The notes below the pieces were generated by a model. That model searched no databases. It saw only the letters and a program-made list of their open reading frames with translations, and had not been told where the DNA came from. A DNA stretch of 13,333 bases. Source: an uncultured Actinomycetes bacterium (GTDB taxonomy: Bacteria; Actinomycetota; Thermoleophilia; Solirubrobacterales; Solirubrobacteraceae). Of the stretch, positions 5,783 through 12,746 are shown one piece after another. The stretch is taken from contig CALAQT010000155.1 in the NCBI GenBank assembly GCA_937888775.1, forward strand, positions 1 through 13,333. Direction: 5' to 3'. Made by a program: the position numbers and the translations under genes. How positions within the stretch are numbered: the stretch's first letter is position 1; every line of letters begins with the position of its first letter.

Positions 5783-7171
5783 CTAACCGGGGCGGAGCGC
5801 GGCGTGCAGCGCGGCCAGTGTGGCCGGGTATTCGTGCTCGGCGGGCGCGGCGTAGCCGAGCACGACGCCGGGCGCACCGCCCGCGTCGCCATGCCAGTAG
5901 GCGTGCAGTCCTTCGAGGGCGAGCGAGTGGTTGGCCGCGCGCGTGATCAGCTTCTCCTCGCGCAGGGTGTCGGCGGCGGGCTCGAGGACGACGTGCAGGC
6001 CGGCAGCGATCCCGCGCGGGCGCATGGCGGGGGCGCGCTCGGCGAGCAGCGCGAGCAGCTGGTCGTGTCGGTGGCGGTAGCGCTGGCGCATACGCCGGAC
6101 GTGGCGGTCAAAGACGCCGGAGCGGATCAGCTCGGCCAGCGCGAGCTGCTCGAGCGTGTGCGTGGCCCCGATGAGCTGCTTGGCCTCGATCACGCTCTCA
6201 AACAACGCCGCGGGGAGGACCAGCCAGCCCAGCCGGAGCGCAGGGGCGAGTGTCTTTGAGGCGGTGCCGGCGTAGACGACGTGGTCGGGGTCAAGGCCCT
6301 GGAGCGCGCCGACGGGCTGGCGGTCATAGCGAAACTCGCCGTCGTAGTCGTCCTCGATCACGACCGTGTTTCGTGAGCGCGCCCAGCCGACGAACGCGGC
6401 GCGGCGCTCGGGCGCCAGCGTGGCGCCGAGCGGGAACTGGTGCGCCGGGGTGAGCACGACCGCACCCGCGTTGGCGGGTATGTCGGCGACTGCGCCGTGT
6501 TCGTCGACGGCCAACGCGGCGACTGTCAGGCCGTTCGCCGCGGCGATATCGCGGTGGTGGTGCAGGCACGGGTTCTCCATGGCCACGGTCGGCGTCCCGC
6601 GGGCACGCAAGGCTGCCGCGAGCAGCGCCAGGCCCTCGGTGAACCCGGCGCAGATGACGATCTGTTCGGGGTCGGTGAGCACGCCACGCGCCCGACCGAG
6701 GTAGCTGGACAGCGCGGCGCGCAGCTCGGGGCGTCCTCGCGGGTCACCCGGTCCCAGCGCACGGTCGGGGGCGCTGGCCAGCGCGAGGCGCAGCGCCGTC
6801 TGCCAGGCGGCGCGCGGGAAGGCGCTGAGGTCGGGCACCCCGGCCTCCAGCGAGAAGCGCGGCGCCCGGGCCGGCAACGGTGCAGTGGCGCTCGCTGCCG
6901 GTGTCCGGGGTTCCGGTGCCACGCGGGTCGGGGCGCCGTGGCTGGTGCGCAGATAACCCTCGGCGGCCAGCTGCGCGTAGGCCTCGGCCACCGTCCCGCG
7001 TGCGAGACCGAGGTCGCGGGCCAGCGCACGGGTGGACGGTAGCCGCTCACCAGGCTCCAGGCGACCGTTGCGGACCGCGGCGCGGATCGCTCGCTCCAGC
7101 CCCACCCGGCGCCCACCAGCCGCCAGCGAGACATGCAAGTCGACAGAACTGGCCCAATCGCGAGACCTCAA
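5783..7171 (-). CDS. MocR/PdxR-type regulator (GntR HTH fused to aminotransferase-like domain)
   Basis: A 462-residue two-domain regulator. Residues about 12-85 are a GntR winged helix (GERLPSTRALARDLGLARGT, then VAEAYAQLAAEGYL). Residues about 110-460 are a class I aminotransferase fold with the PLP aspartate region IEDDYDGEF (272-280) and the PLP lysine K306 in AGTASKTLAPALRLGW. In this family PLP is usually a sensor cofactor: PdxR controls vitamin B6 synthesis, GabR senses GABA, and others control divergent neighbour genes. The start is TTG at 7171, supported by GGGAAGGG about 6 bases upstream on the minus strand and because it retains the DLHVSL segment typical of MocR N-termini. It is divergent from the AhpD-like gene with only 44 bases between, so it most likely regulates that operon and itself. 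No pdxST genes are visible, so a B6-synthesis role is not indicated. Confidence 0.92.
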   Translation of the reverse strand: MRSRDWASSVDLHVSLAAGGRRVGLERAIRAAVRNGRLEPGERLPSTRALARDLGLARGTVAEAYAQLAAEGYLRTSHGAPTRVAPEPRTPAASATAPLPARAPRFSLEAGVPDLSAFPRAAWQTALRLALASAPDRALGPGDPRGRPELRAALSSYLGRARGVLTDPEQIVICAGFTEGLALLAAALRARGTPTVAMENPCLHHHRDIAAANGLTVAALAVDEHGAVADIPANAGAVVLTPAHQFPLGATLAPERRAAFVGWARSRNTVVIEDDYDGEFRYDRQPVGALQGLDPDHVVYAGTASKTLAPALRLGWLVLPAALFESVIEAKQLIGATHTLEQLALAELIRSGVFDRHVRRMRQRYRHRHDQLLALLAERAPAMRPRGIAAGLHVVLEPAADTLREEKLITRAANHSLALEGLHAYWHGDAGGAPGVVLGYAAPAEHEYPATLAALHAALRPG

Positions 7172-7183
7172 AGTGGCCCTTCC

Positions 7184-7207
7184 CGGTAGCTCACTTGAAA
7201 TCTACCG
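7184..7207. promoter_or_regulatory. inverted repeat in the divergent MocR promoter region
   Basis: CGGTAG (7184-7189) and CTACCG (7202-7207) flank a 12-base spacer containing CTTGAAA. It sits in the only intergenic space between the regulator and the plus-strand operon, overlapping where both promoters must be. It is the best candidate operator for the MocR protein. The half-site spacing of 18 bases centre to centre would place both arms on nearly the same face of the helix. Confidence 0.4.
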
Positions 7208-7215
7208 TGTTGGCC

Positions 7216-7674
7216 ATGACAACCACCACCCAATCCCGGAGCCGGGTCGACATCAACCGCGACGCCCGCGACCTGTACCGCGCCTACCTCGGCCTGGACC
7301 GCGCCGTCGGGAACTCCGTCCTGCCGCGCGAGCTGGCCGAGCTGGTCCGGATCCGCGCCTCGCAGCTCAACGCCTGCGCGTACTGCATCGACATGCACAC
7401 CCGCGACGCGCTCGCCGGCGGAGACAACCCGCAGCGGCTGTTCGCGACCGCCGCCTGGCGCGAATCCCCGCTGTTCTCAGACCGCGAGCGCGCCGCGCTG
7501 GCGCTGACCGAGGCGGTCACGCTGATCGCAGAGCACCGCGGCCTCGACGACGCCTACGAGCAGGCCGCCGACCACTTCGCCGCCGATGAGCTCGCCGCGC
7601 TGCTGTACGCGATCGTGACCATCAACGGCTGGAACCGCCTGGCCGTCACCACCCACATGATCTTTCAGCCATGA
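7216..7674 (+). CDS. carboxymuconolactone decarboxylase-family / AhpD-like protein
   Basis: A 152-residue all-helical protein. It carries the complete AhpD catalytic pattern E-x11-C-x2-C-x3-H: E42, C54, C57 and H61 in NACAYCIDMHT. AhpD is a thiol peroxidase/reductase partner, so a role in peroxide or disulfide chemistry is more likely than true muconolactone decarboxylation. The C-terminal half (VTINGWNRLAVTTH) is typical of the alkylhydroperoxidase domain. First gene after the divergent promoter region; ATG at 7216. The only SD-like element is weak, so it may have a very short leader. Its stop touches an ATG at 7671, but the next gene probably starts later, at 7788. Confidence 0.9.
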   Translation: MTTTTQSRSRVDINRDARDLYRAYLGLDRAVGNSVLPRELAELVRIRASQLNACAYCIDMHTRDALAGGDNPQRLFATAAWRESPLFSDRERAALALTEAVTLIAEHRGLDDAYEQAADHFAADELAALLYAIVTINGWNRLAVTTHMIFQP

Positions 7675-7787
7675 ACGACCGATACGCGCCCATGCCTGAA
7701 CCCCAGGTTCTTGCCAGTCCTGACCCCGAGCCTGCCGTCGGTCACGCCAACCCGCCGTCCTTGGCGCCAATCGAAGGAGAGACAGCC
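7675..7787 (+). other. leader between AhpD-like and cupin genes
   Basis: An in-frame ATG at 7671 overlaps the preceding stop and would extend the cupin by 39 residues. The extension is proline-rich, lacks cupin features and has mixed codon use. The strong GAAGGAGA at 7774-7781 points to the start at 7788 instead. I regard this as an untranslated spacer or a short leader peptide. No hairpin or terminator was seen. Confidence 0.4.
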
Positions 7788-8297
7788 ATGCCCGCCACCG
7801 AGCCCGAACCCGCTGAGCGTCTGCGCACCGAGGACATGCCGTGGATCCCGACCAGCCCCGGCAAGTCGTTTCGACCTCTGCGCTTTGACGCCGGCGGCTG
7901 GTCAGAGCTGATGCGCTTGGAGCCGGGCAGTCTGGTCGCCCGCCACCGCCATACCGGTCACGTGCACGCTTTTAACCTGTCGGGGTCTCGACGGATCCTG
8001 GAAACCGGGGAGATCGTCGGCCCGGGCGACCACGTCTATGAGGCCGCTGGGCTGGTCGATGCCTGGGAGTCCGTCGGTGACCGTCCCTGCATCGTGCATC
8101 TCAAGATCCTCGGTGCGGTCGAATATCTCGACGCCGAAGACCAGGTCATCGACATCGCCGACGCCGGATCTCAGCGCCGCACCTATCTGGCCTGGTGTGA
8201 GCAGCACCACACCGAACCGGTCACCCAGATCATCGGGCTCACCAGCCGGGATGAAGCTGTGCTGCCGGCCGGCGCTAACCAGTCGGTAGGGGCCTGA
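7788..8297 (+). CDS. cupin, 2,4'-dihydroxyacetophenone dioxygenase-like (ChrR-type cupin)
   Basis: A 169-residue cupin. The metal-binding cluster is H53, H55, H58 and H60 in ARHRHTGHVHAFNLSG, followed by the usual GDHVYEAAGLVDAWE segment (80-94). This layout matches 2,4'-dihydroxyacetophenone dioxygenase-like proteins, which cleave a C-C bond of aromatic hydroxyketones using one iron; ChrR anti-sigma cupins are related. No anti-sigma zinc N-terminus is present, so an enzyme is favoured. Start at 7788 by GAAGGAGA 6 bases upstream. The SnoaL-like gene begins two bases after its stop, implying co-translation. Substrate unproven. Confidence 0.85.
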   Translation: MPATEPEPAERLRTEDMPWIPTSPGKSFRPLRFDAGGWSELMRLEPGSLVARHRHTGHVHAFNLSGSRRILETGEIVGPGDHVYEAAGLVDAWESVGDRPCIVHLKILGAVEYLDAEDQVIDIADAGSQRRTYLAWCEQHHTEPVTQIIGLTSRDEAVLPAGANQSVGA

Positions 8298-8299
8298 CC

Positions 8300-8710
8300 A
8301 TGAACAACGATCCGCGCACAGTCGCCGCGACTTACTTTCGCGCGTGGAAGGACAAGGACTTCGCCACGCTGCGCTCGATCCTGGCCGACGAGGTCACCTT
8401 CCGCGGGCCGTTGGCAGCCTCGACGACGCCAACGCGTGCGTCGACGGGCTGCAGGGGATGTCGCAGATCATGACTGACATCGCGATCCACCACACGTTCG
8501 TCGACGGTCCCAATGTGCTGACCTGGTTTGACCTGCACACCACGGTCGCGCCCCCTTGCCCGACCGCGAACTGGAGTCACATCGAGGACGGCAAGATCAC
8601 CGCGATCAGGGTGACCTTCGACGCCCGACCGCTGCCCCCCCAGAGCAGCAATGACATCGATCCCGGTAGCGGCCCCAACCAGCCCACGCCAGAAAGGAGC
8701 CACCCAATGA
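8300..8710 (+). pseudogene. SnoaL/NTF2-like gene broken by frameshift(s)
   Basis: The ATG at 8300 opens an NTF2-like N-terminus (VAATYFRAWKDKDFATLRSI, then LADEVTFRGPLA). After codon 39, near 8414-8416, the coding character moves to another frame (SLDDANACVDGLQGMSQIM ... IEDGKITAIRVTFDARPL), consistent with loss of one base. The original frame stops at 8473 after 57 residues. A run of seven C at 8635-8641 may hold a second, compensating indel: returning to the first frame there gives a TGA at 8708-8710 overlapping the next ATG (ATGA), the same coupling used elsewhere in this operon. Intact relatives are small (about 130 residue) hydrolase/isomerase or polyketide-cyclase-like proteins. A sequencing error is an alternative to real decay. 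Confidence 0.7.
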
Positions 8711-8988
8711 GGACCAGGACCACGTCACGGGCCGGCCGGATCTTTCATCGCGTCAAGGAGATCTGGGCCGAGCTTGACTACGCGCAGCGACGCACGCTGG
8801 AGATCCGGACAGGCATCCCCCTCACACAACAGGCGAATCCCGACATGACCGCCAGCGTCAGCGACCTGGAGTCGCTCTACGCGCTGGAGGACCACGATGG
8901 GCTCAGCGACCGACACGCGTCGCCCGCTCGGATCCGTCCGTCGGTCGACAGGCGATCGCGCCAAGCGGGCAGCCGTCAGCGCGTATGA
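8707..8988 (+). CDS. small conserved-looking hypothetical protein
   Basis: 93 residues, basic. The N-terminal half (HRVKEIWAELDYAQRRTLEI) is predicted amphipathic helix and looks like a real conserved core; the C-terminal 30 residues are Arg/Ser-rich and may be disordered or mis-framed. An alternative frame (ATG 8897 to TGA 9022) overlaps this tail with similar codon bias, so the true C-terminus is uncertain. Start at 8707 is supported by AAAGGAG about 7 bases upstream. No signal peptide or membrane segment. I do not recognise a named family. It sits between the SnoaL-like and esterase genes and is probably co-transcribed. Confidence 0.6.
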   Translation: MRTRTTSRAGRIFHRVKEIWAELDYAQRRTLEIRTGIPLTQQANPDMTASVSDLESLYALEDHDGLSDRHASPARIRPSVDRRSRQAGSRQRV

Positions 8989-9041
8989 CAAGTCGCCAGC
9001 CAATAGACCACAGAGGATCTGATGCACGTCAGGCTGACGAG

Positions 9042-9983
9042 ATGACGTCGAGTGCCAGCAGCGATCAGCCGTCGGGACCGCTTGCCGATGAGCAGCTCGC
9101 CGAGTTCGTCGCAGCACCGGCCCCGGCGTTTGCCAAGCTCGACGTGGCCGCGATGCGCGAGGGGATCGCCACGCGTGCGCGGGCGCGTCCGCGCGGCCCC
9201 GAGATGCACGCGGTGCGTGAGCTGTGGATCGGTGAGCTTGGCGCGCGGCTGTACCGCCCTACGGCTGGTCGGGCTCCGCTGGTCGTCTACCTGCACGGCG
9301 GCGGCTGGACGATCGGCGATCTGGAGTCCTTTGACCGGATGTGCCGGCGGCTCGCGGACGCCTCGGGCGCCGCGATCCTCGCGCTCGAGTACCGCCTCGC
9401 GCCCGAGCACCCGTGGCCGGCATCGGTCGATGACAGCGTCGCCGCGCTGCGCTGGGTGGCATCGACGCCCGCCGAGCTCGGCGAGGCGCCGAGCGCCGTG
9501 GCCGTCGCCGGCGACAGTGCCGGCGGCACGCTGGCGGCGCTCGCGTGCCTGCGTTTGCGAGATGAGCAGCCCGAGGCACTGCCCGACCTGCAGGCGCTCA
9601 TCTACGCCAACACCGACCTCACCGGCGCGTGCCCATCGATGTGCGAGAAGGCGACCGGCTGGGGCCTGGACGCCGACACGGTGCGCTTCTTCAACACCCA
9701 GTGGGTACCCGACCAGGCGCGCTGGTCAGACCCGGCCGTCAGCCCGCTGCACGCGCCCGACCTCACCGGGCTGCCCAGCGCGCTGATCGTGACCGCCGAG
9801 CACGACCCGCTACGCGACGAAGCCGAAACATACGCCCGCCGACTGCACGAGGCAGGCGTCGACGTCGAGCTGCGCCGCGAGCCCGGTCTGATCCACAACT
9901 TCATGCTGCTCGACGAGATCTCCCCCGCCTGCGCCGCGGCCGCCGACCGCGTCGCGGCAGACCTGCACCGTCGCCTCTCGTGA
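9042..9983 (+). CDS. alpha/beta hydrolase, hormone-sensitive-lipase (HSL) family esterase
   Basis: A 313-residue cytoplasmic serine esterase/lipase of the HSL (family IV) group. Visible are the oxyanion HGGGW (85-89), nucleophile S159 in AGDSAGG, acid D255 in TAEHDPLRDE and base H285 in GLIHNF, so the triad is complete. The conserved YRLAPEHPWPA segment (118-127) is typical. I chose ATG 9042 because the upstream codons back to ATG 8985 have poor third-position use; however ATG 8985 overlaps the previous stop (ATGA) and would give 332 residues, so it is a real alternative. Its stop overlaps the GTG of the DsbA-like gene. Likely hydrolyses a small acyl or lactone ester within the pathway of this operon. 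Confidence 0.9.
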   Translation: MTSSASSDQPSGPLADEQLAEFVAAPAPAFAKLDVAAMREGIATRARARPRGPEMHAVRELWIGELGARLYRPTAGRAPLVVYLHGGGWTIGDLESFDRMCRRLADASGAAILALEYRLAPEHPWPASVDDSVAALRWVASTPAELGEAPSAVAVAGDSAGGTLAALACLRLRDEQPEALPDLQALIYANTDLTGACPSMCEKATGWGLDADTVRFFNTQWVPDQARWSDPAVSPLHAPDLTGLPSALIVTAEHDPLRDEAETYARRLHEAGVDVELRREPGLIHNFMLLDEISPACAAAADRVAADLHRRLS

Positions 9984-10825
9984 TCGAGATCGAGCTGTTC
10001 ACCGATCCAGCCTGCGCGTTCGCCTTCTCAGCCGAACCTGTCCGCCAGCGGCTGCGCTGGCACTACGGCGAAGGGCTCCGGTGGACGCCGAGAATGATCG
10101 TGCTGACTCGCGAGCCGGGCGAGGCCGAGAAGCTCGCGCAGGGCGCGCCCGGGCTGCAGCGGCGCTTCGGGATGCCGATCGACCCGCGGCCCTACAGCCG
10201 GCCGGCGTCTTCAGAGCCGGCGTGCCGCGCCGTGGTCGCCACCCGACTGCACGCTCCCGAACGCGCCGATGCACTGCTGCGCCGCCTGCGCGTGCGGGTC
10301 ATGCAAGCCGCAGCGGCCGTCGCGGCCGCACTGGAAGGCGATGTCGCCGCGGCCCGTACACCCCCGCCCGCCGCCCGGGCGCTGGACCACAAGCTCGGCG
10401 GCCCACCCAAAAAGCGCCGCTACACCGCGCCGAGCTACATCATCGGCGGCGTCACCATTCCCGGGTTCAACCCAGTCGAAGCCTACGAGACAGCGATCGC
10501 CAACCGCGATCCCGACCTACCGCGCCGTCCCAAGCCCAAGTCCGTGCACGAACTGCTCACATGGACCGACGAGCCCCTAGCCACCGCCGAAATCGCACTC
10601 ATCATGCAACTCGACCTCGAACAGGCACGACAAGCACTCCACGCGGCGACCGCCCAATGGCATCCCGACGGCGCGCGATCAGACTCCAGCTTGACCGAAA
10701 CAGTGCCTCGACCGCCCGGTGGCCGAGCTGTCGTACAAGCGGAACGTCGGGGGGACGCCTCGATCAAACCGCGCGCGCCGGCGTCGAGGCAGTCACGTGC
10801 GCCTCTCACAAAAGGCGGAATGTAA
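9980..10825 (+). CDS. DsbA/FrnE-like thioredoxin-fold protein, internally deleted
   Basis: 281 residues from a GTG overlapping the esterase stop (GTGA). The N-terminus IEIELFTDPACAFAFSAEP fits the FrnE/2-hydroxychromene-isomerase-type DsbA group: a single cysteine, C12, sits where CxxC proteins have the first cysteine. Residues around 104-115 jump directly from RLRVRVM to AAAVAAALEGDVAAARTP; relatives normally have roughly 30-40 residues of helical insert here, so an in-frame deletion is likely. From about residue 228 (WHPDGA) the tail is Arg/Pro-rich with weaker codon bias and is probably not the native end; a neighbouring frame (VAELSYKRNVGG near 10720-10755) looks more coding-like there. 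Family role: thiol-disulfide exchange or glutathione-dependent isomerisation. Activity doubtful. No signal peptide, so cytoplasmic. Confidence 0.65.
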   Translation: MIEIELFTDPACAFAFSAEPVRQRLRWHYGEGLRWTPRMIVLTREPGEAEKLAQGAPGLQRRFGMPIDPRPYSRPASSEPACRAVVATRLHAPERADALLRRLRVRVMQAAAAVAAALEGDVAAARTPPPAARALDHKLGGPPKKRRYTAPSYIIGGVTIPGFNPVEAYETAIANRDPDLPRRPKPKSVHELLTWTDEPLATAEIALIMQLDLEQARQALHAATAQWHPDGARSDSSLTETVPRPPGGRAVVQAERRGDASIKPRAPASRQSRAPLTKGGM

Positions 10826-10973
10826 AGTGTGGCGGGATTCGGCGGACGCTGGGCGAAAACCATGGCCCTGATTGGCGTCACGACTGGCCGGGTCGCTCGT
10901 CGGCTAGCTCCGACTTCGGTAGCTACGGCAGCGGGTGCGCCTTTGCAGGGCTCTCATCCCCGAGGAGGATGTC
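10826..10973 (+). other. upstream region of the serine recombinase
   Basis: 148 bases. An imperfect inverted repeat, AGCTCCGA and TCGGTAGCT, lies near 10904-10923 and could be part of a resolution (res-like) or operator site. Small serine recombinases often act on sites just upstream of their own gene. No complete set of res subsites could be made out by eye. Confidence 0.3.
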
Positions 10974-11600
10974 ATGGCTCCGCTGCTGATCGGCTATGCC
11001 CGCGTTTCTACAGACGAGCAGGACCTCACCGCACAGCGAGACGCGCTCGCCGCTCTCGGCGTGACGCCCGAGCGAACCTACGTTGATCACGGCCTGACTG
11101 GAACCAACCGCGAACGCCCCGGCCTGCGCGAAGCGCTCGCTGCCTGCCGCGCCGGGGACACGCTCGTAGTCGCCGAGCTCGACCGCCTCGCGCGCTCACT
11201 TCCCGATGCCCGCGCGATCCTCGAGGATCTCACCAAGCGAGAGGTGAAGCTCAGTCTCGGCGGATCCGTGCACGACCCAACCGATCCGGTCGGCAGGCTG
11301 CTGTTCAACGTCCTGGCAATGGTCGCGGAGTTCGAGTCTGATCTCATCCGGCTCCGCACCCGCGAAGGCATGAAGGTCGCGAAAGCCAAAGGACGCCTGC
11401 GCGGAAAGCAGCCAAAGCTCAACCCTCGCCAGGAAGCTCATCTCGTAGCGCTGCATCGAGCCGGAGAGCACAGCACGGCCGAGCTTGGCGACCTGTTCAG
11501 CGTCGCGCGGTCCACCGTCTACCGCGCAATCGAACGCGACGCCAGGCGAGAACGAAGCCAAGCACATGCCCGCCGCCCAGCGAGCACGCGTCACCGATAG
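10974..11600 (+). CDS. small serine recombinase (resolvase/invertase family)
   Basis: 208 residues. The N-terminal resolvase domain (about 4-145) has catalytic S12 in GYARVSTDEQDLTAQ, R10, and the ELDRLARS motif (68-75) with D70, R71 and R74. The E-helix continues with GRLLFNVLAMVAEFESDLI. The C-terminal helix-turn-helix (about 150-190) reads NPRQEAHLVALHRAGEHS, then AELGDLFSVARSTVYR. It is full length for the Tn3-resolvase/Hin-invertase group. The start at ATG 10974 is set by GAGGAGG 5 bases upstream; the GTG 39 bases earlier is less likely. No tnpA transposase is in the window, so it is solitary or from a decayed element. Its presence fits the rearranged neighbouring genes. Confidence 0.93.
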   Translation: MAPLLIGYARVSTDEQDLTAQRDALAALGVTPERTYVDHGLTGTNRERPGLREALAACRAGDTLVVAELDRLARSLPDARAILEDLTKREVKLSLGGSVHDPTDPVGRLLFNVLAMVAEFESDLIRLRTREGMKVAKAKGRLRGKQPKLNPRQEAHLVALHRAGEHSTAELGDLFSVARSTVYRAIERDARRERSQAHARRPASTRHR

Positions 11601-11739
11601 AGGTTCCCGGGATGGGAGCGCGCCCCCGACGTGCAATGACGCCGGCTGATGCCGCGCTGGCTCGATCCGCTGTTACGAGTGCTAGCGCCGCGAAGCCACC
11701 GTAGGAGTCTGGGATCATCGAGAGGCGTTATTCATCCGT

Positions 11740-11763
11740 GCTCAGCGGCGCCAGGGGCTGAGC
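11740..11763. promoter_or_regulatory. hairpin just upstream of the ODP gene RBS
   Basis: GCTCAGC (11740-11746) and GCTGAGC (11757-11763) form a perfect 7-base inverted repeat with a 10-base loop, ending immediately before the Shine-Dalgarno AGAGGAGG. It could be an operator or a translational control hairpin. It contains the TGAGCGA heptamer seen again upstream of the ABC gene. Confidence 0.4.
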
Positions 11764-11782
11764 GAGAGGAGGCCTGATCGAC

Positions 11783-12574
11783 GTGGAGCAACCGAGTACG
11801 CGTGTGGACCGCATCGTCGGGGGGATCTATCGCATCGCGACCTGGGTGCCGGCGGCGGGGATCACGTTCAACCAGTTCCTGATCGACGACGAACGTCCGG
11901 CGCTTGTCCACACCGGTACGCATCAGCTCTACGAAGGGGTAAGGCGCGCGGTAGCCGAGGTGCTTGACCCGGCTCAGCTGGACTACGTCGCGCTTCTGCA
12001 TTTCGAGGCCGACGAGTGTGGGGGGATGGATCGCTTCCTGACCGCGGCGCCGGAGTCGACGCTTGTTGGGAGTGCGCTGTCGGCGGGCCTGAACCTCGCC
12101 GGTTGGGACTACCAGGGCAAGGTGCAGGGTTTCTCGGACGGGGAGGTTGTCGACCTGGGCAAGCATCGGCTGCGCTTCCTGGAGACGCCGCATGTTCACC
12201 ACTGGGACTCGATGATGATCTTCGAGGAGACCACCCGCAGCGTGTTTCCCTCCGATCTCTACATCCAGCCGGGCGAGCAGCCGGTGACCGTCGATCAGGA
12301 CCTCGGCGAGGAGATGTGCGCCTACTACCGCGAGATCGGGATCTTCGCTCACGAACGCCCGGTGCGAGCGGTCGTCGATCGCCTCGAGGCGCTCGCCCCG
12401 GAGTGGATGCACGCCATGCACGGCGGCTCGCTTACCCGGGAGGCCATCCCGCGCTACACGCGGGCGCTGCGCGAGCGGGAGTTTGCGTATGACGGCAGGC
12501 TCCTCGGACGGGACGTGGTGAAGCCCGACGATGCGATCTCCGACGTCGATCCTGTACCGGCCGACGCGGGCTAG
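11783..12574 (+). CDS. stand-alone ODP: flavodiiron-type metallo-beta-lactamase-fold protein
   Basis: A 263-residue MBL-fold protein of the oxygen-binding diiron (ODP) type. Metal ligands are visible as H73-x-E75-x-D77 in LLHFEADECGG, H140 in HVHHWDSM, D158 in FPSDLYIQ and H213 in HAMHGGS, matching the diiron set of FprA-type flavodiiron proteins. The flavodoxin (FMN) domain that normally follows is absent, so electrons must come from a separate partner. Likely role: O2, NO or peroxide reduction or sensing (inference from family). The GTG start at 11783 has AGAGGAGG about 10 bases upstream. The position after D77, normally His, is E78. Preceded by a 182-base gap and followed by 115 bases before the ABC gene; same orientation, so co-transcription is possible but not shown. 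Confidence 0.88.
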   Translation: MEQPSTRVDRIVGGIYRIATWVPAAGITFNQFLIDDERPALVHTGTHQLYEGVRRAVAEVLDPAQLDYVALLHFEADECGGMDRFLTAAPESTLVGSALSAGLNLAGWDYQGKVQGFSDGEVVDLGKHRLRFLETPHVHHWDSMMIFEETTRSVFPSDLYIQPGEQPVTVDQDLGEEMCAYYREIGIFAHERPVRAVVDRLEALAPEWMHAMHGGSLTREAIPRYTRALREREFAYDGRLLGRDVVKPDDAISDVDPVPADAG

Positions 12575-12614
12575 GACGATTCGCGGACACAGGCTCGCAC
12601 CGGTAGCCGATCCC

Positions 12615-12704
12615 TGAGCGAAACGTTTGTCCTGCTCTGGGTCGCTCACGCGCGCGATAAGCGCTATACCGGTGAGCGATGGTGGGCTCATGACGTTCAC
12701 CGGT
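12615..12704. promoter_or_regulatory. repeated heptamer and long inverted repeat before the ABC gene
   Basis: TGAGCGA occurs at 12615-12621 and 12673-12679 and in reverse (TCGCTCA) at 12642-12648. In addition ACCGGTGA (12668-12675) and TCACCGGT (12697-12704) form a perfect 8-base inverted repeat around a 21-base loop. A -10-like TATACC (12665-12670) touches the first arm. The arrangement resembles regulator binding sites of an inducible exporter promoter; the regulator is unknown. Confidence 0.45.
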
Positions 12705-12746
12705 TCGACGCCCACTCGGGTTCGGGGGCCGGCTGGGGGTGCCGAG

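Noticed and set aside
9629..9979. Upstream extension of the DsbA-like frame inside the esterase gene
   Set aside because: Overlaps the esterase in another frame and is Arg/Pro-rich; the GTG at 9980 gives a standard thioredoxin-fold N-terminus.
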